A stretch of 64,000 nucleotides of DNA from positions 118,214 through 182,213 of the forward strand of contig DAOMNO010000008.1 in NCBI GenBank assembly GCA_035443885.1, read 5' to 3'. A program made the position numbers and the translations under genes. This DNA comes from DAOMNO01 sp035443885. Lineage in GTDB: Bacteria > Planctomycetota > Phycisphaerae > Phycisphaerales > SM1A02. The notes under the pieces are model-generated. The model was not told where the DNA came from. It did not search any database and saw only the letters and a program-made list of their open reading frames with translations. This document shows positions 42,090-51,290 of the stretch, in pieces (positions within the stretch are counted from its first letter, which is position 1; each line of letters starts with the position of its first letter).

Positions 42090-43112
42090 ATGGCCGCACC
42101 GGATGTCGCCCAACTCGAAGCCGCCGCTGAGAAGTTTCGCAGCGACTACATCGAGACGAAAAAGCAGATTCAGAAAGCCGTTGTCGGCCATGAGCAGATC
42201 ATCGACGGCGTACTCATCTGTCTTTTCGCAGGCGGCCACGCGCTGTTGGAAGGCGTGCCGGGCCTCGGCAAAACGCTGCTCATCCGTTCACTCTCTGAAG
42301 CGCTGCATCTGCACTTCTCGCGCATTCAGTTCACGCCAGACCTCATGCCCGCGGACGTAACAGGTACGACGATCGTGGTGGAGACCGAGCACGGCAGAGA
42401 TTTTCAGTTCCGCAAAGGTCCGCTCTTCGCGCAGATCGTGCTCGCCGACGAAATCAATCGCGCCACACCCAAAACACAGTCGTCGCTGCTCGAAGCGATG
42501 CAGGAAAAATCTGTTACCGTCGGCGGTGTTACCTATCAACTCGAAAAGCCCTTTTTCGTGATGGCAACGCAGAACCCCATCGAGCAGGAAGGCACGTATC
42601 CGCTGCCCGAAGCGCAGCTCGACCGATTCTTCTTCAAGCTCGAAGTCGGCTATTCCAGTCGCAGCGACCTTTCAGAGATTCTCAACCGCACCACAGCGGG
42701 CGAACAGCCGCAGATTCAGCAGGTGCTGAACGGCGAGAGCATTCTGAAGCATCAGCAGCTTGTCCGTCGCGTCATCATCGCGCCGCACGTACAGGATTAC
42801 GCGGTGCGCCTTGTGCTGAGCACGCATCCGCAGGGCGAACTGGCAACGCCGATGGTTAACAAATTTCTACGCTTCGGCGCCAGCCCGCGAGCGGCTCAGG
42901 CGCTGGTGCTGGCAGGCAAGGTCAAAGCTCTGCTTGATGGCCGCGCCAATGTGTCGATCGAGGATATTCGTTCCGTTGCGCTCCCCGCGATGCGCCATCG
43001 CTGCCTGCTGAACTTTGAAGGTGAAGCGGAAGGCAAGAGCACGGATGACATCATCCAGAACATTGTGGACACGATGCCGGTGGATGTCGGCGTTGCCGCT
43101 GGCGCTGCGTGA
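42090..43112 (+). CDS. MoxR-family AAA+ ATPase
   Basis: 340 residues. Walker A is G55-V-P-G-L-G-K-T62, Walker B lies in VLADEINRATPKTQSSLLEAM, and the sensor part is MATQNPIEQEGTYPLPEAQLDRF. Together these identify the MoxR/RavA branch. Such ATPases act as chaperones, usually next to DUF58 and VWA (Bat) genes. Here no such neighbours flank it, and the Bat-like operon of this window lies 32-42 kb away and is cut at the window start. AGGAG lies six bases upstream of the ATG. A 202-bp gap in front holds no gene. Confidence 0.95.
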   Translation: MAAPDVAQLEAAAEKFRSDYIETKKQIQKAVVGHEQIIDGVLICLFAGGHALLEGVPGLGKTLLIRSLSEALHLHFSRIQFTPDLMPADVTGTTIVVETEHGRDFQFRKGPLFAQIVLADEINRATPKTQSSLLEAMQEKSVTVGGVTYQLEKPFFVMATQNPIEQEGTYPLPEAQLDRFFFKLEVGYSSRSDLSEILNRTTAGEQPQIQQVLNGESILKHQQLVRRVIIAPHVQDYAVRLVLSTHPQGELATPMVNKFLRFGASPRAAQALVLAGKVKALLDGRANVSIEDIRSVALPAMRHRCLLNFEGEAEGKSTDDIIQNIVDTMPVDVGVAAGAA

Positions 43113-43128
43113 GCAAAGCATCAACGCG

Positions 43129-43791
43129 TCAAGACCGAACCGGCGAAAAGCGCTCCGCCATGCGGTGATGCAGCTCTGCGAAGATCGTGTCCGCATCGAC
43201 GGAAGCGTCGATGACAAGATATTCGCCGTAGGGCGGCCTGCGGACCTGTTCCAGATATCCCTCGCGCACGCGGCGATGGAACGCAGCGCCTTTCTGCTCC
43301 ATGCGATCCAGCAGCGGATTGAGCCGCGTCGCTGCGACCTGTTCATTCACATCGAAGACCACAGTGAGATCGGGCCATTGCTCGCCGATCGCAACGTGGC
43401 CGACCGCCATGATTTCTTCGCGGCTGAGTCCGCCCGCCGTGCCCTGATACGCCAGCGTTGAGCTGATGAAGCGATCGGCCAGCACCAGCTCGCCTCGCAG
43501 CAGCGCAGGTCGAATCTTCTCTTCCATCAACTGCCCGCGACTGGCCATGTAGAGCATCATTTCGCAGCGCAGGCTCATTTCTGCATTCGCGGGATCGAGC
43601 AGCACGTTGCGAATCTGCTCGCCGATGTTCGTCCCGCCCGGCTCGCGCACTTCGCACACCGATACGCCGTGACTCTGGCAGAAAAGCGAGAAGCGTTTGA
43701 ACTGCGTGGACTTGCCGGAGCCATCCGGCCCGTCGAACACGACGAATCTTCCCGCGAGCGCGCGCACCCAGGTTGGATCATGCTGCGTCAT
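43129..43791 (-). CDS. tmk: Thymidylate kinase
   Basis: Phosphorylates dTMP to dTDP; cytosolic. 220 residues from ATG at 43791. Visible motifs are the P-loop F-D-G-P-D-G-S-G-K-S-T (about 19-29), the REPGGTNIGEQIRNVLLD segment and DRFISSTLAYQG. The longer frame up to 43881 would run into the end of the RND permease and is rejected. It lies 34 bp downstream of the permease stop and may share its transcript, although the functions are unrelated. It converges with the MoxR gene, leaving 16 bp between stops. Confidence 0.93.
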   Translation of the reverse strand: MTQHDPTWVRALAGRFVVFDGPDGSGKSTQFKRFSLFCQSHGVSVCEVREPGGTNIGEQIRNVLLDPANAEMSLRCEMMLYMASRGQLMEEKIRPALLRGELVLADRFISSTLAYQGTAGGLSREEIMAVGHVAIGEQWPDLTVVFDVNEQVAATRLNPLLDRMEQKGAAFHRRVREGYLEQVRRPPYGEYLVIDASVDADTIFAELHHRMAERFSPVRS

Positions 43792-43825
43792 CAGGTTGGG
43801 ACTATGCACGGGAACAGCCCGCTCG

Positions 43826-46800
43826 TCAACGCCTCGCGATGCCTTGCGCCGTTGCGCCGCCACGAATGCCTGATTCCTCAAGTGTCGCCGCGGGGCGCAC
43901 TGTCTCCGCCGCCTCTTTGTGTCCCAGCAGCCATGCGGAAGCGTCCATCACCAGGCTCATCAGCAAAGGCACGAGCAGCAGCGTGAAGATTGACGACACG
44001 ATCAGCCCGCCGACAACCACACTGCCGAGACCTCGGTACAGCTCCGAGCCGGAACCAGGCATGAGAATCAGCGGCAGCATCGCGCCGACGGAAGTCATCA
44101 TGCTCATGAAGATCGGCCGCACGCGCGTGCGCACGGATTCCGCAATCGCCCTTCTTGCGGGCAGCGGGCCTTCGTATTCAGTTCCCTCGCCTGCATCGCC
44201 CGTGCCTCGCATGAAGTTGAGAGCCTGATGCACGATGAGGATGGCATTGTTCACCACCACGCCGATGAGAATGACAAAGCCGAGCATCGTGAGCACGTCG
44301 AGGTTCTGCACGGGCAGGTAACGATCGGTGATCGACCACACATGCACGCCGTAGAGAGCAGCAAAGCCGCCGAGCGTTGCCAGCGGCACGCTGAACATGA
44401 TGACCAACGGATGCAGAAAGCTCTGGAACAGCACGCACATGAGCAGATACACAATGACGAGCGCGAGCACGAGCGAGCTGCCCATCATGCCAATGAACGT
44501 GCCGTCGCCCAGAAGTGCGCTGCGCACCGCCTGCAGCTTGCTCGCGGAGCCGGCCATGTTCACGGCTACATCGGGCGTGATCGCGCCGGAAGCGCGCATC
44601 TCTTCAAGCATCACGGCGATGTCCTGAATCGCAGCTTCCAGCGGCATGCCGTCCGGCGCGGTGAACTGAAGTGTTACTGCACGCTGACGGTTCACACGGT
44701 TGATCTGCTGCGGGCTGGTTACGCGGCGAAGCGTCGCCAGACTCGACAGCGGCACGACCTGCCCCATCGGTGTGGCGATCGGCGTGTCTTCCAGCCCGTT
44801 TAAAAATGCAGAGCCGATGGCGTCCTTCGAGATGATTTTGAGGTCGATCGTTTCGCCGCCGATGCGATACTCGCCGATGATCGCGCCGTCACCCGCGGCC
44901 TGCACCGCCACGCCGAGATCGACGGTGGACATGCCGACCTCGCCGAGACGAATCAGATCAGGAATGACCTGCAGTTCGGGGCCGGGCGTATTGAAGTTGG
45001 TGGGGTCGGGCTGCGTGGAGAAAGCGCCGTACTTCCCCATCATCGCGCCGAGTGCAGCACCCGCCGCAGCGGTTACGTTGCCCAGATCATCACCTGAAAA
45101 ATCGATCTTGACCGCGGAGCCGGTGTTGCCGCCGAGCCGGAAGAGCGGCACCTGAAACGCGAATGCGCGCACGCCCGGCACGATTTCCGGGCGCGTTGCG
45201 AACTGAAACAGCGGCGCCAGGTCCGGCACCCGCTTGGGGTCGTCGCTGATGGCGCCGTGGAACACGGTGCCCGGCGTGCCGACGAAGAAGTAGTTGTTCA
45301 TCGAAGGCGGAACGACATTCGGCCCCGGCATGCCACGACGGAAATCGAACGTCGGCACGCTGGGCAGTTGCGCTACCGCTTTCGCATAGGCTTCGGGATC
45401 GTCAATCAGTTTGCCCGCTTCCCAGAACGGCCGCATCGTTGCTTCAATGCGATCGCCGAGAACGGCCTGCTGATCGATGTTGTAGCCGGGAGGCGTGTTG
45501 AGAATGCCGAAGATGAGATTGCGGTTGCCCTGAGGGAGGTAGTCTGCAGGGGGCATCAGCTTCCAGCTTCCGTAGAGCGAAGCAGTGGTCAGCGCAAGAA
45601 CCAGCACAACCCGCACGAGCACACTGCCGCACAGAAAGTAAATCGCGTCGCCGAGTGCACGGGGAATCGAGCCGACGGCGCGCCCAACAGAGCGAGCGGC
45701 TCGATACGGCGCGGTCAGCACGCGCTGCCATCGCGCTGCCGGTTTCTGCGACGCTTCTACAACGGCTTTCTTCTTCACCGGCTTGAGCAAGCGCGCCGCA
45801 GCGGTGGGGATGACGGTGATCGACACGATGAGGCTGAGTCCGATCGCGGCGCAGATGGCCAGTGCAATATCGCGGAAGAGCTGGCCGGCTTCTTCCTGCA
45901 CGAGGAGAATGGGGACGAACACGGCGATCGTGGTGAGCGTGGAGGCAAGAATCGCGCCGCCGACTTCCTTCGCGCCGTCGAACGCGGCACGCATCGCCTT
46001 CTTGCCCATTTCAAGGTGGCGGAAGATGTTCTCCAGCACCACGATGGCGTTGTCCACCACCATGCCCACCGCGAACGCCATGCCCGCAAGACTGATGACG
46101 TTCACACTCCGGCCCATCACCACCATGACGACGACGGACCCGATGACGGAGATTGGAATCGCGAGCGCGACAATGCCCACGGATCGCACGGAGCGCAGGA
46201 AGATGAGCAGCACGAGCACAGCGAGCGAGCCGCCGATCCAGATATTGCTTTGCACCAGCGCGAGCGCATCGTCGATGTAGATTGTCTGATCGAACACCTG
46301 CCGCAGGCGAAGCGTGCCATTAAGGCCGATCTGCCTTGCGTAGGTATCCAGCATGCCGCCTTCTGTGTTCAGTCGGGCGATTTCAGCCTTCAGCCCGGCC
46401 ATGACCTGCATGACGTTCGAGCCGACTTCTCGCTGCGCGTTGATGGCGATCACCTGCTCACCTCGCGAGCGGACGAAGCGGTTGGGCTTCTTGAACGTCT
46501 CGACCACCGTGGCGACATCGCGCACGCGCACCGGACCGCGCGGTGTGTTGAGAATGACCGTCGCTTCCACCGCTTCGACGGAGTCATACTGGCCCACGGT
46601 GCGCAGGCGCACATCGACTTTGCCGTCCGCCACTTCACCCGCCGAGATATTGCGATTAGACCGCTGAATGGCGGTAACGAGTGCGGAAGGCGACACGCCA
46701 TGCTGCGCCAGACGAATCGGATCGAATCGAATCTGCACTTCACGTTCGCGGCCGCCGAGCACGTTCACTTCCGACATGCCTTCCACACGCTCGAGCGCGG

Positions 46801-47293
46801 GCTTGATGCGATCGGCTGCGAAATCCTGCAAGGCGCGAATATCGAAATCCGGGTCGGTCGTTTCGAACATGATCCACGCGATGTAGTCGCGGTTGCGCGG
46901 GTCAGACGCGTCCACCACCGGCTCATCAACGTTCAGCGGGTACGACGGCACCTGGCGCAGCTTGTCGCTGATCTCCTGCATCGCCGCTTCTTTGCGCGTG
47001 CCGACCGCGAACTCCAGCGTGATCTGTCCCTGCCCCTGCTGGCTCGTGCTGGTCATCGCGCGCAGGTTGGTGAGGCTTTGCAATCGCTCTTCCTGCTTGT
47101 CGATGATCTCCTGTTCGATCTCATCGGGACTCGCGCCGTCCCAGCGCGTGGTAACAGCGATGACCGTTTCATCCACGTTGGGCGTGAGCTGAATCGGAAT
47201 CCGTTGCAGCGAGATCAGACCCGCCATGAGGATCAGAATCACGCCGACGGCGACGGTGATGGGTTGCTCAATTGCTGCGCGAATGAAAGACAT
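43826..47293 (-). CDS. RND-family efflux permease (HAE-1 type)
   Basis: 1,155 residues, with the 12-helix topology and two large periplasmic loops of AcrB/MexB proteins. The first helix is ITVAVGVILILMAGLISLQRIPIQLTPN. The proton-relay helix 4 reads GMAFAVGMVVDNAIVVLENI: the first Asp is present and the second position is Asn (VDN, as in many non-proteobacterial members; AcrB has DD). An insertion of charged residues (about residues 505-550) is present in the central cytosolic region. It couples drug or metabolite export to proton entry. It is 44 bp after the adaptor gene and 34 bp before tmk. No outer-membrane partner is in this cluster. Confidence 0.93.
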   Translation of the reverse strand: MSFIRAAIEQPITVAVGVILILMAGLISLQRIPIQLTPNVDETVIAVTTRWDGASPDEIEQEIIDKQEERLQSLTNLRAMTSTSQQGQGQITLEFAVGTRKEAAMQEISDKLRQVPSYPLNVDEPVVDASDPRNRDYIAWIMFETTDPDFDIRALQDFAADRIKPALERVEGMSEVNVLGGREREVQIRFDPIRLAQHGVSPSALVTAIQRSNRNISAGEVADGKVDVRLRTVGQYDSVEAVEATVILNTPRGPVRVRDVATVVETFKKPNRFVRSRGEQVIAINAQREVGSNVMQVMAGLKAEIARLNTEGGMLDTYARQIGLNGTLRLRQVFDQTIYIDDALALVQSNIWIGGSLAVLVLLIFLRSVRSVGIVALAIPISVIGSVVVMVVMGRSVNVISLAGMAFAVGMVVDNAIVVLENIFRHLEMGKKAMRAAFDGAKEVGGAILASTLTTIAVFVPILLVQEEAGQLFRDIALAICAAIGLSLIVSITVIPTAAARLLKPVKKKAVVEASQKPAARWQRVLTAPYRAARSVGRAVGSIPRALGDAIYFLCGSVLVRVVLVLALTTASLYGSWKLMPPADYLPQGNRNLIFGILNTPPGYNIDQQAVLGDRIEATMRPFWEAGKLIDDPEAYAKAVAQLPSVPTFDFRRGMPGPNVVPPSMNNYFFVGTPGTVFHGAISDDPKRVPDLAPLFQFATRPEIVPGVRAFAFQVPLFRLGGNTGSAVKIDFSGDDLGNVTAAAGAALGAMMGKYGAFSTQPDPTNFNTPGPELQVIPDLIRLGEVGMSTVDLGVAVQAAGDGAIIGEYRIGGETIDLKIISKDAIGSAFLNGLEDTPIATPMGQVVPLSSLATLRRVTSPQQINRVNRQRAVTLQFTAPDGMPLEAAIQDIAVMLEEMRASGAITPDVAVNMAGSASKLQAVRSALLGDGTFIGMMGSSLVLALVIVYLLMCVLFQSFLHPLVIMFSVPLATLGGFAALYGVHVWSITDRYLPVQNLDVLTMLGFVILIGVVVNNAILIVHQALNFMRGTGDAGEGTEYEGPLPARRAIAESVRTRVRPIFMSMMTSVGAMLPLILMPGSGSELYRGLGSVVVGGLIVSSIFTLLLVPLLMSLVMDASAWLLGHKEAAETVRPAATLEESGIRGGATAQGIARR

Positions 47294-47337
47294 GGGAAGA
47301 AAACGGTGATCGGTTGTCAGTTTGCAGTGGGTGGTTA

Positions 47338-48519
47338 TCAGTTTCCATCGCGCGATGCATCGCGGGCTGATGCAGCGACCTGCACGATCTGCACCGGCTG
47401 CATGGGTATCAAGCGTTCATTCCCTTCCACCACCACCTGATCGCCCGCCTGAATCGCAGGCGCGGAGACCGCAACGCGGTCGTGCAGATCGAACAGCACC
47501 TGCACCGAAACAGGTGCCGCGCTGAGCGTTTGCTGCGCACCGGCAGCGCGCACCACGTACACAAACGCGCCGGCTTCGTTGCGAAGCACAGCATCCTTAT
47601 GAATCGTCAGGTGCTCCGCCATGGAGCCGGTGGGCAGCCACGCTGTAACCGACATGCCGGGCGAAAGTACATCTTCATTGTCTTCGATCAAGACCACGAG
47701 TGAGAACGTTCTCGCCATGGGATCGACATCTCGCACCACGCGAGCGGTGCCTGCGATGGACGTGTACGACTGTTCGACGGCTTCCACGTTGACCGAAGCG
47801 CGCAGGTCTCTGCCGCTCACCGCGGCCGCATTCCGCTGCGGCACGTCGAGCCATGCTTCAAACGCATTCACAGCGACCACCTCCGCGACGCTCTGCCCTT
47901 CGCCGATCCACTGGCCGAGTTCAGTCAGACGGTTGACCACCACGCCGTCGAATGGCGCACGAATGGTCATGTCATCCAGTCGTTTGCGCAGCAGGTCCGC
48001 GCTGGCCTGGGTGACGGCGACTTCTCGCCTGGCCTGATCGAGCCTTGCTTCCGCTGCCAGCAGTTCCAGCCGGGCATCGGCGACCTCCTTCGGATTCACC
48101 GCGCCGCGTGATTCGATGGATTGAATCATCTCCAGATCGCTTCGCCTGAGCGCGACTTGCGCTTCGCGTTCCGCCATCATGGATTCGAGCACACGTTGCT
48201 GCGCTTCGATTTGACGCAGTTGAATAGCCAGCCTGCGATCGTCGAGCTTGGCGAGCAGATCGCCGCGCCTGACGTGGTCTCCCGCCTGAATGGGCAGTTC
48301 GATGACGATGCCCGGCTCTCGCGCTGCAACGCGCGACCGCGACACAGCGCGGAGATTGCCGGTTACCAGCCGCTGCTGCTGCACCGTTTCAACCCGCGCA
48401 TCATCCACGCGCACAGGCGCGGGTGGCGGCCCCTGGGCGGCGGCATTTTGCATGCAGGTCGTGGCCAGCGCCACCAGCGCACTCAACCACGCCGTTTTTC
48501 TGTCAAGCGACAACTTCAT
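47338..48519 (-). CDS. RND efflux periplasmic adaptor (MFP)
   Basis: 393 residues from ATG at 48519 with GAGGTTG upstream. A signal peptide (WLSALVALATTCMQNAAAQ) is followed by lipoyl half one (VTGNLRAVSRSRVAAREPGIV ... GDHVRRGDLLAKLDDRRL), a coiled-coil hairpin (about 95-170), lipoyl half two (MTIRAPFDGVVVNRLTELGQWIGEG), and beta-barrel and membrane-proximal domains. It belongs to the AcrA/MexA/CusB superfamily and couples the permease to an outer-membrane channel. Substrate cannot be read from the sequence. It is transcribed with the permease. The class II DAHP synthase ends 113 bp upstream. Confidence 0.93.
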   Translation of the reverse strand: MKLSLDRKTAWLSALVALATTCMQNAAAQGPPPAPVRVDDARVETVQQQRLVTGNLRAVSRSRVAAREPGIVIELPIQAGDHVRRGDLLAKLDDRRLAIQLRQIEAQQRVLESMMAEREAQVALRRSDLEMIQSIESRGAVNPKEVADARLELLAAEARLDQARREVAVTQASADLLRKRLDDMTIRAPFDGVVVNRLTELGQWIGEGQSVAEVVAVNAFEAWLDVPQRNAAAVSGRDLRASVNVEAVEQSYTSIAGTARVVRDVDPMARTFSLVVLIEDNEDVLSPGMSVTAWLPTGSMAEHLTIHKDAVLRNEAGAFVYVVRAAGAQQTLSAAPVSVQVLFDLHDRVAVSAPAIQAGDQVVVEGNERLIPMQPVQIVQVAASARDASRDGN

Positions 48520-48632
48520 TGTGAGACAACCTCGTCGATCCCCGGTTTCATTCATATTGAGTTACGTCAGAAGAGCCTTATCGGGCAGGTACGATCCCGC
48601 TGGCCGTGCAGCATGGATTGTAGGCATGTCCA

Positions 48633-49973
48633 CTACTCCACCCGCCGCGCGAGGATCATGGCCATCTCCAGCGCCTGCTCATAGTTCAGCCGGGGATCAA
48701 CCTGTGTGCGATACGCTCGTTTGAGGTCTTCTTCGTTCAGGCCTCGCGCACCGCCCGTGCATTCTGAAACATTTTCACCCGTCAGCTCGAAGTGCACGCC
48801 GCCCAGATACGTGCCAGCTTTGCGGTGAATCTCAAAAGCCTGCTCCAGCTCCGCGAGGATGTGTTCGAACTTGCGGGTCTTGATGCCCGCTGCGGTTTTC
48901 TCCGTGTTGCCATGCATCGGATCGCACACCCACAACACGTGTCGCTTCGCGCGGGCGACCGCTTCCACGAAAGGCGGCAGACCTCTCGCAATGCCATGCG
49001 CGCCGAAGCGCGTGATGAGCGTTATGCGCCCCGGCTCATTCGTGGGATTCAGCACATCCAGCAGCGCGATGAGCGCGTCCGGAGTCGTGAGCGGCCCGCC
49101 CGTGCCGATCTTCAGTGCGATCGGATTGCTGATGCCTCGAAAGTATTCCACATGGGCGCCGTCCGCATTTGCCGTGCGCAGACCGATCCACGGGAAGTGG
49201 GTGGAAAGGTTGTACCAGCCTTCACGGTGCGGCACGCGGCGCGTCTGCGCCTGTTCATACAGAAGATGCAATCCCTCGTGGCTGGTGAAGAAATCAACGC
49301 GGCTGAGCTGCCCCACGCGCACGCCCGAAAGCGTCTCCATGAATCGCAACGAATGGCCGATTGATTCGACCATCTTCTGATACTCCGCTGCCTGCGGTGA
49401 ATGCTTGACGAAATCGAGGTCCCAGTATTCAGGGTGATGCAGATCAGCGAAGCCGCCGTCGATCAGCGCGCGAATGAAGTTAAGCGTGAGCGCAGCGCGC
49501 TCATAGCCGCGAAGCAGCAGCAGGGGATCAGGCGTGCGCCCGGCTTCATCGAACGCGACGCGGTTCACGATGTCGCCGCGATAGGAAGGCAGGGTGCGCC
49601 CGCCGTTGGTTTCCGTCTCCACGGTGCGCGGCTTGGCGTATTGTCCTGCGAACCGTCCCACGCGAATGACTCGTTTGCGCGTGCCGTGCACCAGCACTAG
49701 CGACATCTGCAAGAGAATCTTCAGCTTGTCCGCGATCTTCGAAGATTCGCAGTCGTCGAAGCTCTCCGCGCAGTCGCCGCCCTGTAAGAGGAACCGCTCG
49801 CCCCGCTGCGCTTCCGCGATCTGGCTCTTGAGCGATTCAATCTCCCACGACGTGACCAGAGGCGGCAGGTGCGCCAACTGGGTGCAGACGGATTCCAGCG
49901 CAGCGGCATCCGGGTACGCCGGCTGCTGTGTTGCAGGCTTTGTTCGCCATGAATTCGGGGACCAGTCGCTCAT
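48633..49973 (-). CDS. 3-deoxy-7-phosphoheptulonate synthase, class II
   Basis: Condenses phosphoenolpyruvate with erythrose-4-phosphate, first step of the shikimate pathway; cytosolic. 447 residues, normal for class II (plant/Mycobacterium type). Conserved blocks are LLQGGDCAESFDD, RVIRVGRFAGQYAKPRT, LPSYRGDIVNR, RGYERAALTLNF, TSHEGLHLLYEQ and WVCDPMHGNT. The start at 49973 is chosen because MSDWSP-type N termini (W..K) are family-typical; the frame back to 50030 is rejected. It opens the minus-strand series leading to the efflux genes. Together with trpD this shows aromatic amino-acid synthesis, though the genes are far apart. Confidence 0.93.
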   Translation of the reverse strand: MSDWSPNSWRTKPATQQPAYPDAAALESVCTQLAHLPPLVTSWEIESLKSQIAEAQRGERFLLQGGDCAESFDDCESSKIADKLKILLQMSLVLVHGTRKRVIRVGRFAGQYAKPRTVETETNGGRTLPSYRGDIVNRVAFDEAGRTPDPLLLLRGYERAALTLNFIRALIDGGFADLHHPEYWDLDFVKHSPQAAEYQKMVESIGHSLRFMETLSGVRVGQLSRVDFFTSHEGLHLLYEQAQTRRVPHREGWYNLSTHFPWIGLRTANADGAHVEYFRGISNPIALKIGTGGPLTTPDALIALLDVLNPTNEPGRITLITRFGAHGIARGLPPFVEAVARAKRHVLWVCDPMHGNTEKTAAGIKTRKFEHILAELEQAFEIHRKAGTYLGGVHFELTGENVSECTGGARGLNEEDLKRAYRTQVDPRLNYEQALEMAMILARRVE

Positions 49974-50315
49974 CAGGCGGGCATGGTACGGCGATGAGCG
50001 GACATGGAGCAACGGAATGCGATGCTGCAAAAATCCCGTCGCCAGAGCCTGGCACGCCCTGCCTGCTCTGTGAGTGCGACGGGAACGATTGTGGTTTTCT
50101 CAACGCTGCGAGAACGGAGACACATCCCGGCTCCGTTGTATTCGGGGGTTCGGGGGTTTCAATCGCAGCACTGTTCCCTACGCATTGGTTTCGCAAGGGG
50201 TTCCCGCCATGCAGAAAAACGCCCGCAGAAGCGGAGCTGAACGTGAACCGCCCAGGCCGGTGTCACAGAACACAGCCAGTTTTGTGTAATTGCCCCCTGC
50301 GTACAGCCAAGAAAT
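49974..50315. other. Gene-free stretch between DAHP synthase and tRNA-Leu
   Basis: 342 bases. A plus-strand open frame of 131 codons runs through it, but it is Cys/Pro/Arg-rich, has no Shine-Dalgarno and resembles no known protein. I see no clear promoter. The minus-strand leader of the DAHP synthase gene lies here, with TACCAT nine bases before its start as a weak -10 candidate. Confidence 0.5.
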
Positions 50316-50396
50316 GCGGGTGAGAGGACTCGAACCTCCACGGGTTTCCCCACTGGAACCTAAATCCAGCGCGTCTGCCAGTTCCGCCACACCCGC
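50316..50396 (-). tRNA. tRNA-Leu(UAG)
   Basis: On the minus strand the 81-base gene has a 7-bp acceptor stem (GCGGGTG / CACCCGC), a D arm, and an anticodon stem-loop CTGGA-TTTAGGT-TCCAG with anticodon UAG (plus-strand 50360-50362). A class II variable arm (TGGGGAAACCCGT) and a T arm GGAGG-TTCGAGT-CCTCT follow. The long variable arm and the anticodon both identify leucine. The 3' CCA is not encoded. It would read CUN codons. Confidence 0.95.
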
Positions 50397-50489
50397 TCTG
50401 AATGCCGATAGGATTATCTGCGGTTGCAATGTGCCGGGCAAACGGTTGTTGCGTCCATATTGCAGGCCATCGATGGACAGGAGTGTCCC

Positions 50490-51194
50490 ATGTCTCGCTT
50501 CAACGCCTATTCAGCCCTCGTGATCGTGCCGCTTCTGGCGCGAGTCGTTCTTTGTGCCGCCTTTATGACGGCAGGGTGGACCAAGCTCATGCACACGCAG
50601 GAGTTCACGGGCGACGCGGCCCGCATTCTCCTTGAACGCGGCTTCGTTGAAATGCCTCGCGCTGCTGCGGCATCAGTTGCGTGGGTTCGCGCTGGGGTTG
50701 ACGATGCGCCACCCGCCGCCGCCCCACCCGCTGCGCCGGCGCCACCTCGGGCGAACGATGCCAACCCACCGATTCCGGCCAATGCGACCGTTGAAGCGAA
50801 GCGGTTGCATAACGTTACGGTGATGCTGGTGCAGAAGGGGTTTGAAGGGCGCGTACCCGGCATGCTGGCGTGGAGCTGGGCGTTGGTCGAACTTGTGGGC
50901 GGCACGCTCCTGCTCGTCGGCCTCTTCAGCCGCATCTGGGCTTTAGGACTCGTGGTCATCATCGGCTCGGCGTTTTATGCGGCGTCCGTTCCGCTGCTCG
51001 CAGACCCCGGCGTGTTCGGCATCGCAGCGGATATGACAAACAACTACGGCCTCTTCCATCAGGTGTATGCGCAGGTCGGCCTGCTTGTGCTTGCCCTGTG
51101 CGTGATGCTGGCGGGTCCGGGTCCGGTAAGCCTCGATCGACTGATCTTCAGGCCCTCGCGAACCAGCGATCAGACTGCGGATTTGCCGGATTAG
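50490..51194 (+). CDS. DoxX-family membrane protein
   Basis: 234 residues from ATG at 50490 (CAGGAG eight bases upstream). Four membrane helices with the DoxX pattern: LVIVPLLARVVLCAAFMTAGWTKL at the start, LAWSWALVELVGGTLLLVGLF, ALGLVVIIGSAFYAASVP and VGLLVLALCVMLAGPGPVSLDRL. Between helices 1 and 2 an Ala/Pro-rich soluble insert (about 60-115) is longer than usual in the family. DoxX proteins are small inner-membrane proteins linked to quinol or thiol redox functions in some species; the substrate here is not evident. Plus-strand neighbours are rsfS and panD. Confidence 0.85.
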   Translation: MSRFNAYSALVIVPLLARVVLCAAFMTAGWTKLMHTQEFTGDAARILLERGFVEMPRAAAASVAWVRAGVDDAPPAAAPPAAPAPPRANDANPPIPANATVEAKRLHNVTVMLVQKGFEGRVPGMLAWSWALVELVGGTLLLVGLFSRIWALGLVVIIGSAFYAASVPLLADPGVFGIAADMTNNYGLFHQVYAQVGLLVLALCVMLAGPGPVSLDRLIFRPSRTSDQTADLPD

Positions 51195-51248
51195 TCGGGG
51201 ATTCCGGAACGAAAGGGCGGCTTCTTCCGGCGAGGGAGATGACTTCGT

Positions 51249-51265
51249 GCGGGACTTTTTCCCGC
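51249..51265. promoter_or_regulatory. Small hairpin upstream of rsfS
   Basis: GTGCGGGA-CTTTT-TCCCGC forms a 6-bp stem with a T-rich loop between the doxX stop and the rsfS start. No T run follows the stem, so a terminator is unlikely. It may attenuate or be chance. Confidence 0.25.
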
Positions 51266-51290
51266 GTGCGCTCTAGCATGTCGATCCTGC

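Noticed and set aside
43792..43881. N-terminal extension of tmk to 43881
   Set aside because: It would overlap the end of the permease gene, and the family starts a few residues before the P-loop strand.
45257..47440. 727-codon open frame on the plus strand opposite the RND permease
   Set aside because: It lies wholly antisense to a clear RND permease, has the His/Asp/Arg-rich composition typical of the opposite frame of GC-rich genes, and has no Shine-Dalgarno.
49928..50323. 131-codon open frame between the DAHP synthase and the tRNA-Leu gene
   Set aside because: It overlaps the DAHP synthase start and the tRNA side, lacks a Shine-Dalgarno and looks like random translation.
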